Shown in pieces: positions 41,215 to 51,675 of a stretch of DNA of 64,000 nucleotides (position 1 is the first letter of the stretch; every line of letters begins with the position of its first letter). The stretch lies in assembly GCA_949751835.1 (NCBI GenBank), contig CATKHK010000009.1, forward strand, positions 496,001-560,000, read 5' to 3'. Below the pieces are notes generated by a model. The model was not told the origin of the DNA. It saw only the letters and a list, made by a program, of their open reading frames with translations, and ran no database searches. The position numbers were made by a program, and so were the translations under genes. The stretch comes from Blepharisma japonicum (lineage: Eukaryota > Ciliophora > Heterotrichea > Heterotrichida > Blepharismidae).

Positions 41215-41823
41215 ATGGAAAGAATTGTCGATTACACAATAAAAATTACTCTGTTAGGAGACAATAAAACTGGAAAATCATGCCTAATGAAATCATATGC
41301 AGGTAAAGGCTTTTGTGAAGGTTATAATAGTACTATTGGTATTAATTTTAAGCAAAAAATGATTGATTTCGAAGGAAAAATGATTAGTCTGCAGTTATGA
41401 GATAGCACAGGATTACTAAGATTCAAATTGATGGCTCACACATTTTATAGGGGCTCACATGTGTGTGCGATATTGATTGACTTAACAAATCGATCTACAT
41501 TAGATAATATCAGAAATTATGTAAAAGAAATTGAATATCAACTTCCAGAAACGAAAATTTTGCTAATGGGAAATAAGGTTGATTTAATCAATAATAGAAT
41601 GATTAATTATGATGAAGTAAAAAGGCTTTCAGATGAGTTAGGAATAATGTATATAGAAATATCTGTTAAAATGAACTATAATGTTAATCAAGCATTTAAA
41701 ATTTTACTTAGAAACATTTTCAACGAGATTCGAAACTCAAAAATTATATATCATCCTGTAGTTACACCAAGCAAATATGATATGAAGATGCGAAAAAGAT
41801 ATGATAAATGGCTTATAACATAA
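41215..41823 (+). CDS. atypical Rab-like small GTPase
   Basis: A 202-residue Ras-superfamily protein reading through TGA at 41398-41400, which supplies the Trp of the WDTAGQ motif. The P-loop GDNKTGKSC, the effector-side STIGINFKQK, GNKVD and the EISVKMN motif are present. The third motif reads WDSTGLLRF: the catalytic Gln is Leu, the equivalent of Ras Q61L, and the Ala is Thr. SAK is SVK. The C-terminus ends KWLIT without cysteines, so Rab-type prenylation is not possible. GTP binding is likely, but hydrolysis should be slow. The partner is unknown. It starts 81 bp from CEP104, in divergent orientation. Confidence 0.82.
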
Positions 41824-41930
41824 GAATAAAGTTTGTAAGTAAGTTGCTAGATATTAGTAAATTATTAAGGCCTATTTAAATGTTATAAGATTGATGATAA
41901 TATATATCTATGATTATGATGAAATATTAA

Positions 41931-43199
41931 TTATCTTCTGTGTTTCTTTTCTTTATGTTTATGTCTTTTAGGGCTTTCTCTATTTCTATACTTAGACTCA
42001 GGCGATTTCCTTTCTTTCGATCTTTTCCTGCTTCTATGTGGGCTGCTTTTCCTTTTCTCCTCTGGACTTCTGCTTCTTTTTCTCTTGATTTCTTCTTCTT
42101 TTACAGTTTCCTCAATCTCCATCTTGCTTTCATCTTTAGCAGTCTGGTTTTCTGCTTCAAAAACCTGATAATCAGGCACTTCTTTTTGTTCAGCCTGTTC
42201 TATTTTTAAGCAAAGCTCCAATCCGCTATTGCTATCTAGCTCTTCAACAGGCTGGGTCAATGAATTATGAGGAATCGGATGATCTAGATGTTGGATATCC
42301 ACAAAGCTTACATCAGCCCTTCTAAGCCACTTTACACTGATAAACTCACTTGAGCCTCATATATCATTTTTCTTATGAATGATAGGTGACATCATAACGC
42401 CACAGCCATGAAATTGTCCAGCAGCACTATTAACAAAAATAACTATAACATTTTTGCCCGGCTGAAAGCTTGAATTTAGCTTAAATGAGTTATCTGGCGG
42501 GATAGGGTAGGTTGAGGTCTTTAAAGAGGTTTCAAGGGTTTGAGGGTTATAGACTTGCAATAAGAAATATTTAGCTGATTCTAGAAATTCAGTAATCCCT
42601 GCAGATTTGTCTCTGACTTCTCTCAGCTTGTCTTCAATACTTAGTAGGAATTTTTGTAGCTGTTTATCACTGATAATTTCTAAATCTTTGCTGCAGGCTG
42701 GACATTTTGTAGTAAAACAAGTTTGACAAGCTGTATATCCACAGCACGCTGTGATGTATGGATTTTTCAGAATTTTGTTACATAGCTGGCAAGCTAAAAT
42801 ACTTGGGAGTTTTCCAGTGATAATTATTTTTGCTAGTTTTGACGAAACTGTTTCTTCTTCTCTTGGCTTTATTGTTGGATTATTTTGTGCTGGGCCGGCT
42901 TCTGCAGGAATAATAGGTATAGGTGTTGGTATGGCGCTTGACACTCTTTTCCCAATAATATAAGTCCCTGCTGGTATTAGTTCATTTTCTTCTTTATATT
43001 CTTCTTCATTTGTACTATGCAATAATGATAAACTGTAATTTTGGTTCGGGCCTTTTTTCTTCTGAGTCCCATCATCTTTTAGCTTTTTTATTTCAGCGAT
43101 TTTGTCTTTAAGCTCTCTTACAGAGATTTCTGCACCTTCAATAGGAATGATACATCTTTCCTTTTCACTTTTAAACCTAAAGAAAATTGCAGCACTCAT
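41931..43199 (-). CDS. DWNN-RING-YTH fusion protein (RBBP6/Mpe1-like with m6A-reader domain)
   Basis: RBBP6/Mpe1 belongs to the mRNA cleavage and polyadenylation factor; YTH domains bind N6-methyladenosine in RNA. This 422-residue protein begins with a DWNN ubiquitin-like domain (AAIFFRFKSEK, IPIEGAEISVRELKDKI, ENELIPAGTYIIGKRV). A RING/U-box-like domain follows (CQLCNKILKNP, CCGYTACQTC, CPACSKD). Residues about 200-330 match a YTH domain: SAKYFLLQVYNPQTLETSLK, NVIVIFVNSAAGQFHGCGVM, then IW with Trp as TGA (42357-42359), SEFISVKWLRRADVSF and VEELDSNSGLELCL. The usual CCHC knuckle is missing. An Arg/Ser-rich tail follows. Confidence 0.85.
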
Positions 43200-43239
43200 C
43201 TATTTAATATTCATATTTTAATTTAAAGGTTTTGCCAAG

Positions 43240-44142
43240 TTATTTATCCTTCATTGATTTTTCTAAGAATGCTCGAATTGACTCTGTGGTGCTCATAATA
43301 ATAGCGACGTTAGGGGTATGAAATAATATCCTTGCCAAAGAGCCTTGAAACAAGGCTAAAAATCCTTCATTGTTTAAAATTAACCAAATTCCATGAAACA
43401 TATTTTTGTATTTAAAAAGCTTTACCTCTGAATTTTGGCTTGCTCTTACACATTGCATCCTAACTTTTGCCATATCAAGCGGATTTGTGATTACAGAGGA
43501 AATCGATCCTGCTGCTGCAGAGCATAATAAGCTGGGCCAAAAGCTAATTTCTTTCTGCGGCCCAACAGCCCAATACTTAAACTTCTCATAAAACATAAAA
43601 TAAAGTGCTGAAAAAGGCCCAAAAGAGCATACTGTGGCTCCATATGCTCTATAAATCCCTCTTAGTCCTTCTGTCTTGAGTATTATTTTAAAAGCGTCAA
43701 TACCTCCTTTGTAGTTATAAATATTCAAATTGCTTTGAACTTGAAGCCTCTCTTTGACGACATCTATAGGAACGAAGATTGCACATGATACAGTTTCAGC
43801 AAAAATTCCTGAACAAAAATGGGCTCAAAAAGTGCTTTTTTGTGCAGCTTCAGACTGTAGTAATTTTTTCTTAGCAAATTCATAAGCTGACATATAGACG
43901 CAAACCCCAGGAGCAGATCCTGCAGACGCTATAAAAAAGCCTCGATAAAGACCTCGCACTCCTTCTTCTGCCAGAGTTTTACTTACAGTTGACCTTATTG
44001 TAATCTTTTGGTTGGCTAATGAAGCTTGTTGGACTTGAAGTTTTGCTTTAAGAGTATCTATTGGGTGGACAAATAATCGAGAAAGACTTCCTGATATTAT
44101 GCTCGAAAGAGAAGTGATTAGAATAGGATATTGGTCTGACAT
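43240..44142 (-). CDS. mitochondrial carrier family (SLC25) transporter
   Basis: A 300-residue inner-membrane carrier reading through TGA at 43825-43827. The three repeats each carry the signature PxDxxK/R: VHPIDTLKAKLQ, VPIDVVKERLQVQ and NPLDMAKVRMQ. Each also has the matching GLYRGF, GIYRAYG or ALFQGS segment. Length is typical for the family. The substrate cannot be assigned from the motifs that I can see. It lies between the YTH-fusion gene and a gene-free stretch, all well separated. Confidence 0.9.
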
Positions 44143-44555
44143 GTTCTATTAGTTGACTAAATAATAATAAAGTAACAAATAAGTAACAAAGTTTTTTTAA
44201 TGAGTTTAGTTTGATTAAAAATTTATATCAATAAAATTATTGGAGTAAAATTAATCATTTATAATCTGATTCCGGATTTTTTGAGTAATTATTGCAATTT
44301 TAAGTAATTTTAATAGTAAATATTAGCGAGTAATTTAATAAATTAACCTATTAACACTTATTTCCAGAAATTTTGAAGCCATGCATCGCAAAAGTTTTTC
44401 ATTTCCGACTCATTTTTTAAGGATTAGGTTTCAAAAATAAGTCTTTTCATAAGAAAATAAAAATAATTTCTTCCACAAAATAATTGATGAATGAGTAATT
44501 GATATTTGAATATATTGATGCATATTTATGTTTCATATGGTTTTAATCTTATAAA
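44143..44555. other. intergenic region between divergent genes
   Basis: About 410 bp between the carrier (minus) and eIF2beta (plus). AT-rich, with no gene, repeat or RNA I can support. CTTATAAA lies directly before the eIF2beta ATG. Confidence 0.55.
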
Positions 44556-45161
44556 ATGGCAGACGAAGAATCAGACGAGATAGACTTCTCTAAGATGAAA
44601 AAGAAGAAAAAGGCAAAGCCAGGCCCAGCCCCTGCAAAGAAAGAAGCAAACCTTGTTCAAGATGCTGATAACAAATACGATGAAATGCTTGCACGCATTT
44701 TCGAAAGACTAAGGAAACAAAAAGGAGTCGTTGGCAACATTGATAATCAGCGCTGTGTTGTTAAGCAGCCAGAAGTAGTCAAAATTGGCTCAAAGAAAAC
44801 CGGCTGGGTCAATTTCCAAGATATCTGTGACATGCTTAAGCGTCCATCAGATCACATGTCCCGATTCTTCTTCGTAGAACTTGGTACAGATGGTAGCATC
44901 ACCCAAGACCAGCAACTTATATTTAAAGGCAGATATCTGGAAAAACAAATAGAATTTTTACTAAAAAAATACATTACCGAGTACGTTCTCTGTCAAAACT
45001 GCAAGAGCATGCAAACCACCCTAACAAAAGATTCAAGTATCAGAATGTTTACCATGAAGTGTGAAAAATGCGAATGTACCCGAAGTGTCCAGCCTATTAA
45101 AGAAGGATATCATCATCAGACCAAAGCAGATAGAAAGAAAGCGAAGAATATGGCTAATTAA
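44556..45161 (+). CDS. EIF2S2: translation initiation factor eIF2 subunit beta
   Basis: eIF2beta helps eIF2 carry initiator tRNA and interact with eIF5 and eIF2B. The 201-residue protein is short compared with animal eIF2beta (about 330) because it has one N-terminal Lys block (KMKKKKKAK) rather than three. The core includes DNKYDEMLARIFERLRKQKG, VVKQPEVVKIGSKKTGWVNF, RPSDHMSRFFFVELGTDGS and the zinc ribbon CQNC...CEKCEC, followed by the usual basic tail. The loss of lysine blocks may weaken contacts with eIF5. Confidence 0.93.
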   Translation: MADEESDEIDFSKMKKKKKAKPGPAPAKKEANLVQDADNKYDEMLARIFERLRKQKGVVGNIDNQRCVVKQPEVVKIGSKKTGWVNFQDICDMLKRPSDHMSRFFFVELGTDGSITQDQQLIFKGRYLEKQIEFLLKKYITEYVLCQNCKSMQTTLTKDSSIRMFTMKCEKCECTRSVQPIKEGYHHQTKADRKKAKNMAN

Positions 45162-45189
45162 TTTCTTATTTAGAATAGTGCTATAAATA

Positions 45190-46473
45190 TTATGATAAGC
45201 CTGTAAATGCGTAACTTGCTGAGGAGACCCCTAAAAGAATAAGCAAAACACTCCAAAGAGATATAGAAATGACTACTGGGTAGTTATTAGAAACATTTCA
45301 ATACACCAAGGTAGGGATAATAATGTCAAAAAGTATTACTGTTGTTCCTCCTATCACTTTGTAGTATGTAAATGGGATTGAGAAAAAGTATGCGCAAACT
45401 CCGAGATGGATACATATGAGTAATTTAATAAAAAAATAAGAGGTAGGGTTAAAGCTAATGCATGGAAATATGTCTACCACCATCATAGCGAATTGATGCA
45501 GGTTTATAACTGTGTTTACTGTCAATATTATGATAAATAGCATTTTTGCGATAATTAAAAGCCAATTTGCTTCAGAGCTTAAGCTTTCAGCGATACTATT
45601 GTAATAATAAAATAAAAATAAAATTGAAAATAAAATGCAGCTAAAACCAAACTGAGCATACTTCATGCTTTCTGTTGCTGCATAAGTACTTTTTTTAAAG
45701 TTTTCATAAGCCATTGGAATAGTAAATAAAACATGAAAGGTATAAACAGCCACTGTAGCACTGTCAGCAAATCCTTCATTTATCGTTATAGGTTTAGATT
45801 CTGTCAGCATCTCAAGGATTCCTTCAATATAAAATGGAATTTGCACCAATACAATTGACGTCAAATAAAAAAACGAAACCCAGCAGACCACTGAAAAATA
45901 TTTTATAATAGTTTTCTGTTTAAATATCCCTAAGGCCAGGACTATTACGACCAGGCAAAAGTTCAGAAGCATCTGATAGTAATTATTTTCAATCTGATAT
46001 CTACTAATAGTAAATAAGATTTCCTTAAAAAATCCAGCTGCAAATGCTTGATTAGAACACAATAGTCCAAAAATGCTTAACCCTAAACAGATTTTCATAA
46101 ATCTCTTTGTCCTTTTTCCATAAAGATGACAAATCATTGTCATTAAGTTTGATTCATGAGTAGAATTCAGACCCCACCTAATCACATCTTGAAAATACAC
46201 AAAAGTCAGCCCTGTAGTCGTAAAAATTATTGATCCAAGGATTAATCCACACTCTCTAAATAAAAAGTCCAAACAATAAAACCCTGCCCCTATGCATCCT
46301 GAGCTTAAAAGACTGATTTCTGCTTTTCTTGAAGAAGAAAATAAGCATGAAAAAATTCTTTGTCTGCATGACACATTTGGAGTGGTTTTTATCTCCTCGT
46401 GGTCTGTCGAGGCAGACTCAGCTTGATCAGCATATAAAGGTTGTGTTAAGTCCGAAACTTTTATAAGGGACAT
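45190..46473 (-). CDS. amino acid transporter (AAAP family)
   Basis: A 427-residue polytopic membrane protein with about eleven hydrophobic segments. It starts with a 55-residue polar, cytosolic part. The first helix (LLSSGCIGAGFYCLDFLF) matches the first AAAP helix with its unwound Gly region. Later segments include VAVYTFHVLFTIPMAYENF, typical of helix 6 to 7 in this family, and YAQFGFSCILFSILFLFYYY. Reading TGA (45298-45300) as Trp adds about 35 residues including a last helix (YPVVISISLWSVLLILLGVS) and moves the stop to 45190. The substrate is not known. It is convergent with eIF2beta at 28 bp. Confidence 0.8.
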
Positions 46474-47094
46474 TAATATGAAATATATAAAAAGAGGCAG
46501 TAATTGGAAAAATAAAATTTTTCAGAAGAATTATAAAATAAGAAATTTGTGGGATCAAGATTTTGATGATAAGTTAGGAATACTGAAATATTGGATGATT
46601 GATGGAATAAAAAAAAATGATGTTGTGGATTTATAAAGATTTAGGTTGATAATAAAAGAATGGATATTAGGCTGATTTACATATAAAATATTTTTTATTA
46701 TTTAATCATTTTTATTTCTTTTGATTCATTTATCTAATAATCTTAAATTTAGTGTCATCATCTTACTCTCCTAAGTTTATAGCTAATTTTATTGATTATT
46801 GGCAAATGAAAATTAAAGTTTGACTTTTAAGTTTGAGAGGTAAATTCGTTTACTGAACCTTCACTATGCCTTTTTCTTGATAAAACACTCAATAGAAAGC
46901 ATTTTTGTATAGAAAGATTTCTCGAATAAATAGTATTTTTGCTCATTTAAGATAATTGTCATACTAAAGCTTTCAATAGATTTTCTACCTTATCAAAGCT
47001 TCCAATTATTTAATTATTCAAAAAATACAATTTTTTTTCAGTTTCACTTATTTACCATTCCTATTGATATGTTCTGACTTCCTCTATTATAAAA
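46474..47094. other. intergenic region between divergent genes
   Basis: About 620 bp between the transporter (minus) and the vWA protein (plus). No frame, repeat or RNA gene is supported. CTATTATAAAA directly precedes the vWA gene's ATG. Confidence 0.55.
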
Positions 47095-48567
47095 ATGGGA
47101 AACAAAGCAAGCTCAACTCTTTCAGATATATTAGATGGTGGCTATAGCGATGACGAAAAAATAGAAATTAATCAAGAAGAAACCAAATCCTCTGTAGCAT
47201 CCACTTCTAATCCTCAAAGATTGCAGCTATCAATGAAAGCAGCTCTAAGCTATCTTCAACTAAATAGTTCGGTAACGCAAGAACTACCTTGCTCTTTTTC
47301 AATGCAAGCTTTGGAATCATTACCAACTGAAGGAGGAGTACGACAAGGGATTGATATTGTATGTGTTATTGATGTAAGTGGAAGCATGCAAGGAGATAAG
47401 ATTGAGTTAACAAAAAAAACATTAGAGTTCATGGTAGGCAAGCTAGAAGCAAAGGATCGTATGAGCTTAATTCTATTTAGTAGCTCAGTAAGAAGGATAC
47501 TTCCACTAATCAAAATGACAGAAGCAGGTAAGCATAAGGCTTTATCAAGAATAGCTGATATTCAAGCTGGAGGCGGGACAGAACTTGTTGAAGGTTTAGA
47601 TCATGGCCTAAAAGTAATTGAAGATAGAAGGATTGTCAATCAAATAACCTCTATTATTCTACTTACCGATGGACAAGATAATAATGGCTCAACCGCCTTA
47701 GATCGTGCTAAAGCCAGGGTTGATTCTGCCAGAACCAAAAACTATTCAATTCATACATTTGGTTATGGCTCTGACCATGATGCAAGACTTTTAAATGCCA
47801 TTTCTGAATGGAGAAACGGAGGGTTCTATTATATTGAAAAAAATGACTCAATCCCAATGGCTTTTTCTAATTGTCTTGGAGAGCTCATGTCAACTGTCGC
47901 TGATCAAATCCAAGTTAGATTCCAAACTCAAGCTGCCGATATTCCATTTGCCCTTACTAAGGTATACTCAGAAAGCGGCGATTCTGTATTTTCAATGCCT
48001 CCTGTCCTTACAGGCGACAAAAAAGAAGCAATTTTTGTATTAAATTTCCCTCCTTGTCAACAGCAAGTGCCAGAAGGTCATACAATTAGCCCTGTCAAAG
48101 GTTTTATTACATATAAACAAATTCAGACAGGTGAAACTGTAGAAGAAGAATGCACAATTAATATCCCAATTTTTAATGAAAGTGCTCAAATAGACTCTAT
48201 TGAGCTTGATGAAGACGTAATGGTCAACTTTTATAGAGTTAAAGCAGCAGCTATATTGAAAGAAGCAGCAGAGTTCGGGGAAAGATCTGATATGGAAGGA
48301 GCTAGGAACTTGTTACAAAGAGGAGCAGATGAACTGAGAAATTCAGTTGTGGCAGGCAATGAAATTGTGAAATTGCTGATAAGCGACTTGGATGGAGCAA
48401 AAGCAAGATTTGTAGACTATCAAGCTTATGAATATGGAGGAAGAGCTGAAATAAAAAGCAAGGCAAGAGGACATTGGAACAAAAGAGCACAAAACGCAGA
48501 GTGTTATATGAATAGCTGCCAAAAAGCTATGAATTTTTCTTCTCAAGAGCATTTTAGCAACCATTAA
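47095..48567 (+). CDS. von Willebrand factor A domain protein, likely myristoylated
   Basis: A 490-residue protein with MGNKASS at its start, a good N-myristoylation site, followed by an acidic stretch. The vWA domain begins near residue 85, with DIVCVIDVSGSMQGDKIEL (complete DxSxS metal site), ILFSSSVRRILPL, the T of GGGTELVEGL and ILLTDGQDNNGS. The second half resembles the domain that follows vWA in WAV3-type E3 proteins, with INIPIFNES and helices EDVMVNFYRVKAAAILKEAA and DMEGARNLLQRGADEL. No RING is present. A membrane-linked adaptor role is inferred. Its few Trp codons are TGG. Confidence 0.85.
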   Translation: MGNKASSTLSDILDGGYSDDEKIEINQEETKSSVASTSNPQRLQLSMKAALSYLQLNSSVTQELPCSFSMQALESLPTEGGVRQGIDIVCVIDVSGSMQGDKIELTKKTLEFMVGKLEAKDRMSLILFSSSVRRILPLIKMTEAGKHKALSRIADIQAGGGTELVEGLDHGLKVIEDRRIVNQITSIILLTDGQDNNGSTALDRAKARVDSARTKNYSIHTFGYGSDHDARLLNAISEWRNGGFYYIEKNDSIPMAFSNCLGELMSTVADQIQVRFQTQAADIPFALTKVYSESGDSVFSMPPVLTGDKKEAIFVLNFPPCQQQVPEGHTISPVKGFITYKQIQTGETVEEECTINIPIFNESAQIDSIELDEDVMVNFYRVKAAAILKEAAEFGERSDMEGARNLLQRGADELRNSVVAGNEIVKLLISDLDGAKARFVDYQAYEYGGRAEIKSKARGHWNKRAQNAECYMNSCQKAMNFSSQEHFSNH

Positions 48568-48618
48568 AATAGCAAAAATTAATAAAAATTCTTTGGTAAA
48601 TGACTCCACTTAAAATAA

Positions 48619-49209
48619 TTAATCTTTTATCCTCAAAACTTTATATACCTTCTCTACAAGTAAATCTTTGTAATATGATAGGTTATTATGTGTTGCGTAT
48701 GACATAAAAGTGTCTGATATTATACATAAAATTGAACTAACTATCAGTCGATACTTCATAGATACTAAATAAAAGCAAATAAAAGATGCTGGGAACCAAT
48801 ATAAAGATCCACCTATGAAAACAGGTAGGAAGTCTCGCTGCAGCTTCTTTTCAAGTGGAGTGTCAGATCTCTCAAAAACGTTTGTTCATGTCATAAACAT
48901 TGCAATTTCAAAAGGTCCGAATAAAAGCATATCCAGACCTGTTTTTATCAAAGCTTTAGAAGCAGTCATTTGGTGTCCTACCAATCGATCTAATAGATGA
49001 AGCCAATAATATCCTTCTATAATAGTATCAAAAACCCCATATGTGTTTACTACAAGTGATCTTCTAATACTAAATGAGTGCTTTTCGACAAAAACCTGTG
49101 CAATGCCATCTCCAACCCAGCCCATAAAAACAGCAGTCATGAGCTGGGTTTTAAATGGTTGTAATTCGAGAAGTTTATTGTATGCAATCCAAGCTCGAAT
49201 TAATACCAT
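48619..49209 (-). CDS. Mpv17/PMP22 family membrane protein
   Basis: The 196-residue protein belongs to the Mpv17, PXMP2 and Sym1 family of organellar (mitochondrial or peroxisomal) channels. The start resembles WxxYxxxLxxxPxxTxxxxxGxLxxxGD: RAWIAYNKLLELQPFKTQL then GWVGDGIAQVFVE. The centre has LLDRLVG and LIKTGLDMLLFGPFEIAMFM. The TGA at 48886-48888 encodes Trp and opens a C-terminal half with LYWFPASFICFYLVSMKYRL, which matches the WPxxQxxNFxxVPxxYR signature. About four hydrophobic segments are present. The standard code would cut the protein to 108 residues. Confidence 0.86.
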
Positions 49210-49275
49210 ATTCTATTGGAAATTTTGCGATATTTAAGTATAACACAATTAAAGCTTATTATAATTTATCCTGCT

Positions 49276-50385
49276 TTAAACCTTAGTTTTAGCTCTTTTG
49301 ATATGCAGTCCTTTGCTTTCTGACAAATATTTCAAATAAGGTTCATTATAAAATTGTGAAATGTCGTCTGGCTGAGTTGAGGCTTCTTGAGTTTTCTCAG
49401 TCGACGTGTCAGGTTTTTGTTGGAACTCTTTCGAGTTTTCAAAAGTTTTCAAATATCTTTTGCCAGGGCTTGTTGATTTTGGCCTCGATAATTTTCATCC
49501 AGTAACCCCTGTCCTATACACTGGTGTTTCTACAGGTTTTTGTTTACTTAAATCAAATCTTCTTTTCATCTGTATAAACTTCGAGTTAAAAGCTTCTAAA
49601 TCAATGAAATTTTGGTCATGCTCACTAGGAAAATCTTTTTGCTGTGTAATAAGCCCTCTTGGCCTAGCATATGTATGAATAATATATTTATTATAAGCCT
49701 CTGGGTTTGGGTACAAAGTTTCATCAATCACAATAGTCTGCTCTGATTTCTTGATGTTAGATAATATTGGAGATGGCGATGTAAAATTTTCTGGAGGCTT
49801 ATAGTCAAACCTCTCGTTAGATTTACTTGTAGGGCGTGTGATAATTTGATTGATAATACTATTAGATATACGTGTATCTTTAGAGGTAGAATAAATCAAT
49901 GGTAATGGTACATCTTTGCATGATTCTAAAGGAGAAAGCTGAGGGATAGGAGCTCGCTTGGAAAGGATACCAATTTGCCCATTTGTGATGCCAAGGTATT
50001 TAATAGAATAGCAAGGAGATTGAATTTCTTTATTAAATTCAGGCTTGAAAACTTCAGTTTTTTGGTCTTCTGAGTATTGGTAAAGTTGGTTATATTTGAA
50101 GTTCTCGTCAGAAAAATCGTTATTGAGCTTCAAGAGCTTGTCCTCATATTCTGCTAAGTTTGTGGTTTGAGGACGAGTTTTAAGAGGATTTGCAGTTGAT
50201 GCTCTTTGTTTTATCCGTTGCCGATTGGTAGGAGATGCTGTTTTAGGGGGATTAATTCTTAAAAATTTGTGCCAGCCTTCAGGAACTGAGCTTTCCCATC
50301 TGAATCTAGAGCCTTCTTGCTTGGCTTCTTCTTCGCTTGCTTTTCGCTTTGCAGAAGCTTGAGTTATGAGTTTTGGGTTATTCAT
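49276..50385 (-). CDS. unknown basic protein
   Basis: A 369-residue protein with ATG at 50383-50385, reading through TGA at 49495-49497 to TAA at 49276-49278. It is Lys- and Ser-rich and mostly disordered. Notable parts are WESSVPEGWHKFLRINPPKT near residue 30, PKTASPTNRQRIKQR, and PVYRTGVTG with a Trp directly after it, close to residue 295. It contains several aromatic-Pro motifs and a basic C-terminal tail (GLHIKRAKTKV). No domain is recognised. The distribution of NNDFSDENFKYNQLYQYSED suggests short coiled elements only. Confidence 0.62.
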
Positions 50386-50780
50386 TAAAAATTTACTTGA
50401 AAATGAAAATCAAGGAGCATTAAAATTTTTTTGATATTAAAAGTATTGTAGTTAGATTTTTTAAAAGGAATTCAAATTTGATTTTATTAGAAAATAATGA
50501 ATTTAAGATTGCAACTCCAAAATTTATTTATAATATTGTTAATGATTAAGCTCTCTCTGAATACTCACTGCAAAATATATATGTTATAATATTTTAGATT
50601 ACTTGATGGTTTAAACAGCATTTATAATTTTCTTTATTATCGAGATCCTTAATATTTTATCTATTATCTCTTTTTCTGTAGTGTCTATCTAAAATTTATT
50701 AATATATCAATGCTTCAGCTTATTTTCAAAATCTCTCATAAAACTTCTTAAATTTCCATTTCTTTGGTATTGATTAATTT
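50386..50780. other. intergenic region between divergent genes
   Basis: About 395 bp of AT-rich DNA between the unknown gene at 49276-50385 and the J-protein gene. No frame or repeat is supported. Confidence 0.55.
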
Positions 50781-51614
50781 ATGATAAGGACCTTACTAAA
50801 GAGATCATTTGCCTCCAAGGTAGACTATTACCAAATCTTAGGAATTGAGCCATCCGCTAAACCAGCCGAAGTAAAGCAAGCTTATAGAGAATTAGCCAAA
50901 AAGTTCCACCCTGATATCGCAAAAGGCCCTACATCTCAAGACAAATTCAGGTTGATAACAGAGGCGTACACTGTCCTTCACAACTTAGAGACCAGGACCA
51001 CATACGATCTCACCAAAGGCAGCAAGGACGAAATCAAGTCAATTTTAGAAAAAAGAAAAGACCATCTCAACCTTGGTGCTGCAATCCCCAACTACCAGCC
51101 TCATGAATACGGCTACAAGCGTCTCAAAGAGCTCGCCGAAGAAAGAAAACAATATAACATTGACAAGTTCTATAACTTCCGTGGTGGAGTCCCACAAAAA
51201 GGAATGGAAGCAGTCAGAGGAAATGCTATAGGCAGGCCTGGTGAAAGAGCTAATGCATCCACTATAAACAATTACGCGAAAGACTGGCAAGCTATCCCTA
51301 GAGATGCTGATTATGTAGGGGAAACTGAAGCCCAGTCATTCAAAATATATAAAGAGATGGATTATCATATTGCTTCTAAAAGAAAACCTTATATGCCAGC
51401 TGAAATTGATTATACGCTGACTCAGTTTCCAGTTATTAAAAGCTATGTGCTGTTTTGGAGTATCTTTGCAATATTCTTCGGAGGTATTTATTTCAGTGAT
51501 GAGATTTTTAAGGCAGAAAATAGACTGAAGATTGAGAAACTGAAAGAAGTTGCCAAGCATGGAGGCGAAAAAATTCAATTGGCAGGGCTTAAAGGTGCAG
51601 CGTTTAAAGCTTAA
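50781..51614 (+). CDS. mitochondrial-type DnaJ (HSP40) protein
   Basis: A 277-residue J protein. The N-terminus MIRTLLKRSFASK is a good mitochondrial targeting peptide. The J domain follows at residues about 14-80: DYYQILGIEPSAKPAEVKQA, YRELAKKFHPDIAKG with the HPD motif that activates Hsp70, and the end FRLITEAYTVL. The rest lacks the Gly/Phe and zinc domains and is mostly helical. A hydrophobic segment near residue 225 (VLFWSIFAIFFGGIYF) could anchor it in the inner membrane. It is convergent with the dynein gene. Confidence 0.85.
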   Translation: MIRTLLKRSFASKVDYYQILGIEPSAKPAEVKQAYRELAKKFHPDIAKGPTSQDKFRLITEAYTVLHNLETRTTYDLTKGSKDEIKSILEKRKDHLNLGAAIPNYQPHEYGYKRLKELAEERKQYNIDKFYNFRGGVPQKGMEAVRGNAIGRPGERANASTINNYAKDWQAIPRDADYVGETEAQSFKIYKEMDYHIASKRKPYMPAEIDYTLTQFPVIKSYVLFWSIFAIFFGGIYFSDEIFKAENRLKIEKLKEVAKHGGEKIQLAGLKGAAFKA

Positions 51615-51675
51615 GTTAAGACAGTGTTGTCTCTGAGATTAATAGCTAGGATATATGAGAAATTTTAATATATAA

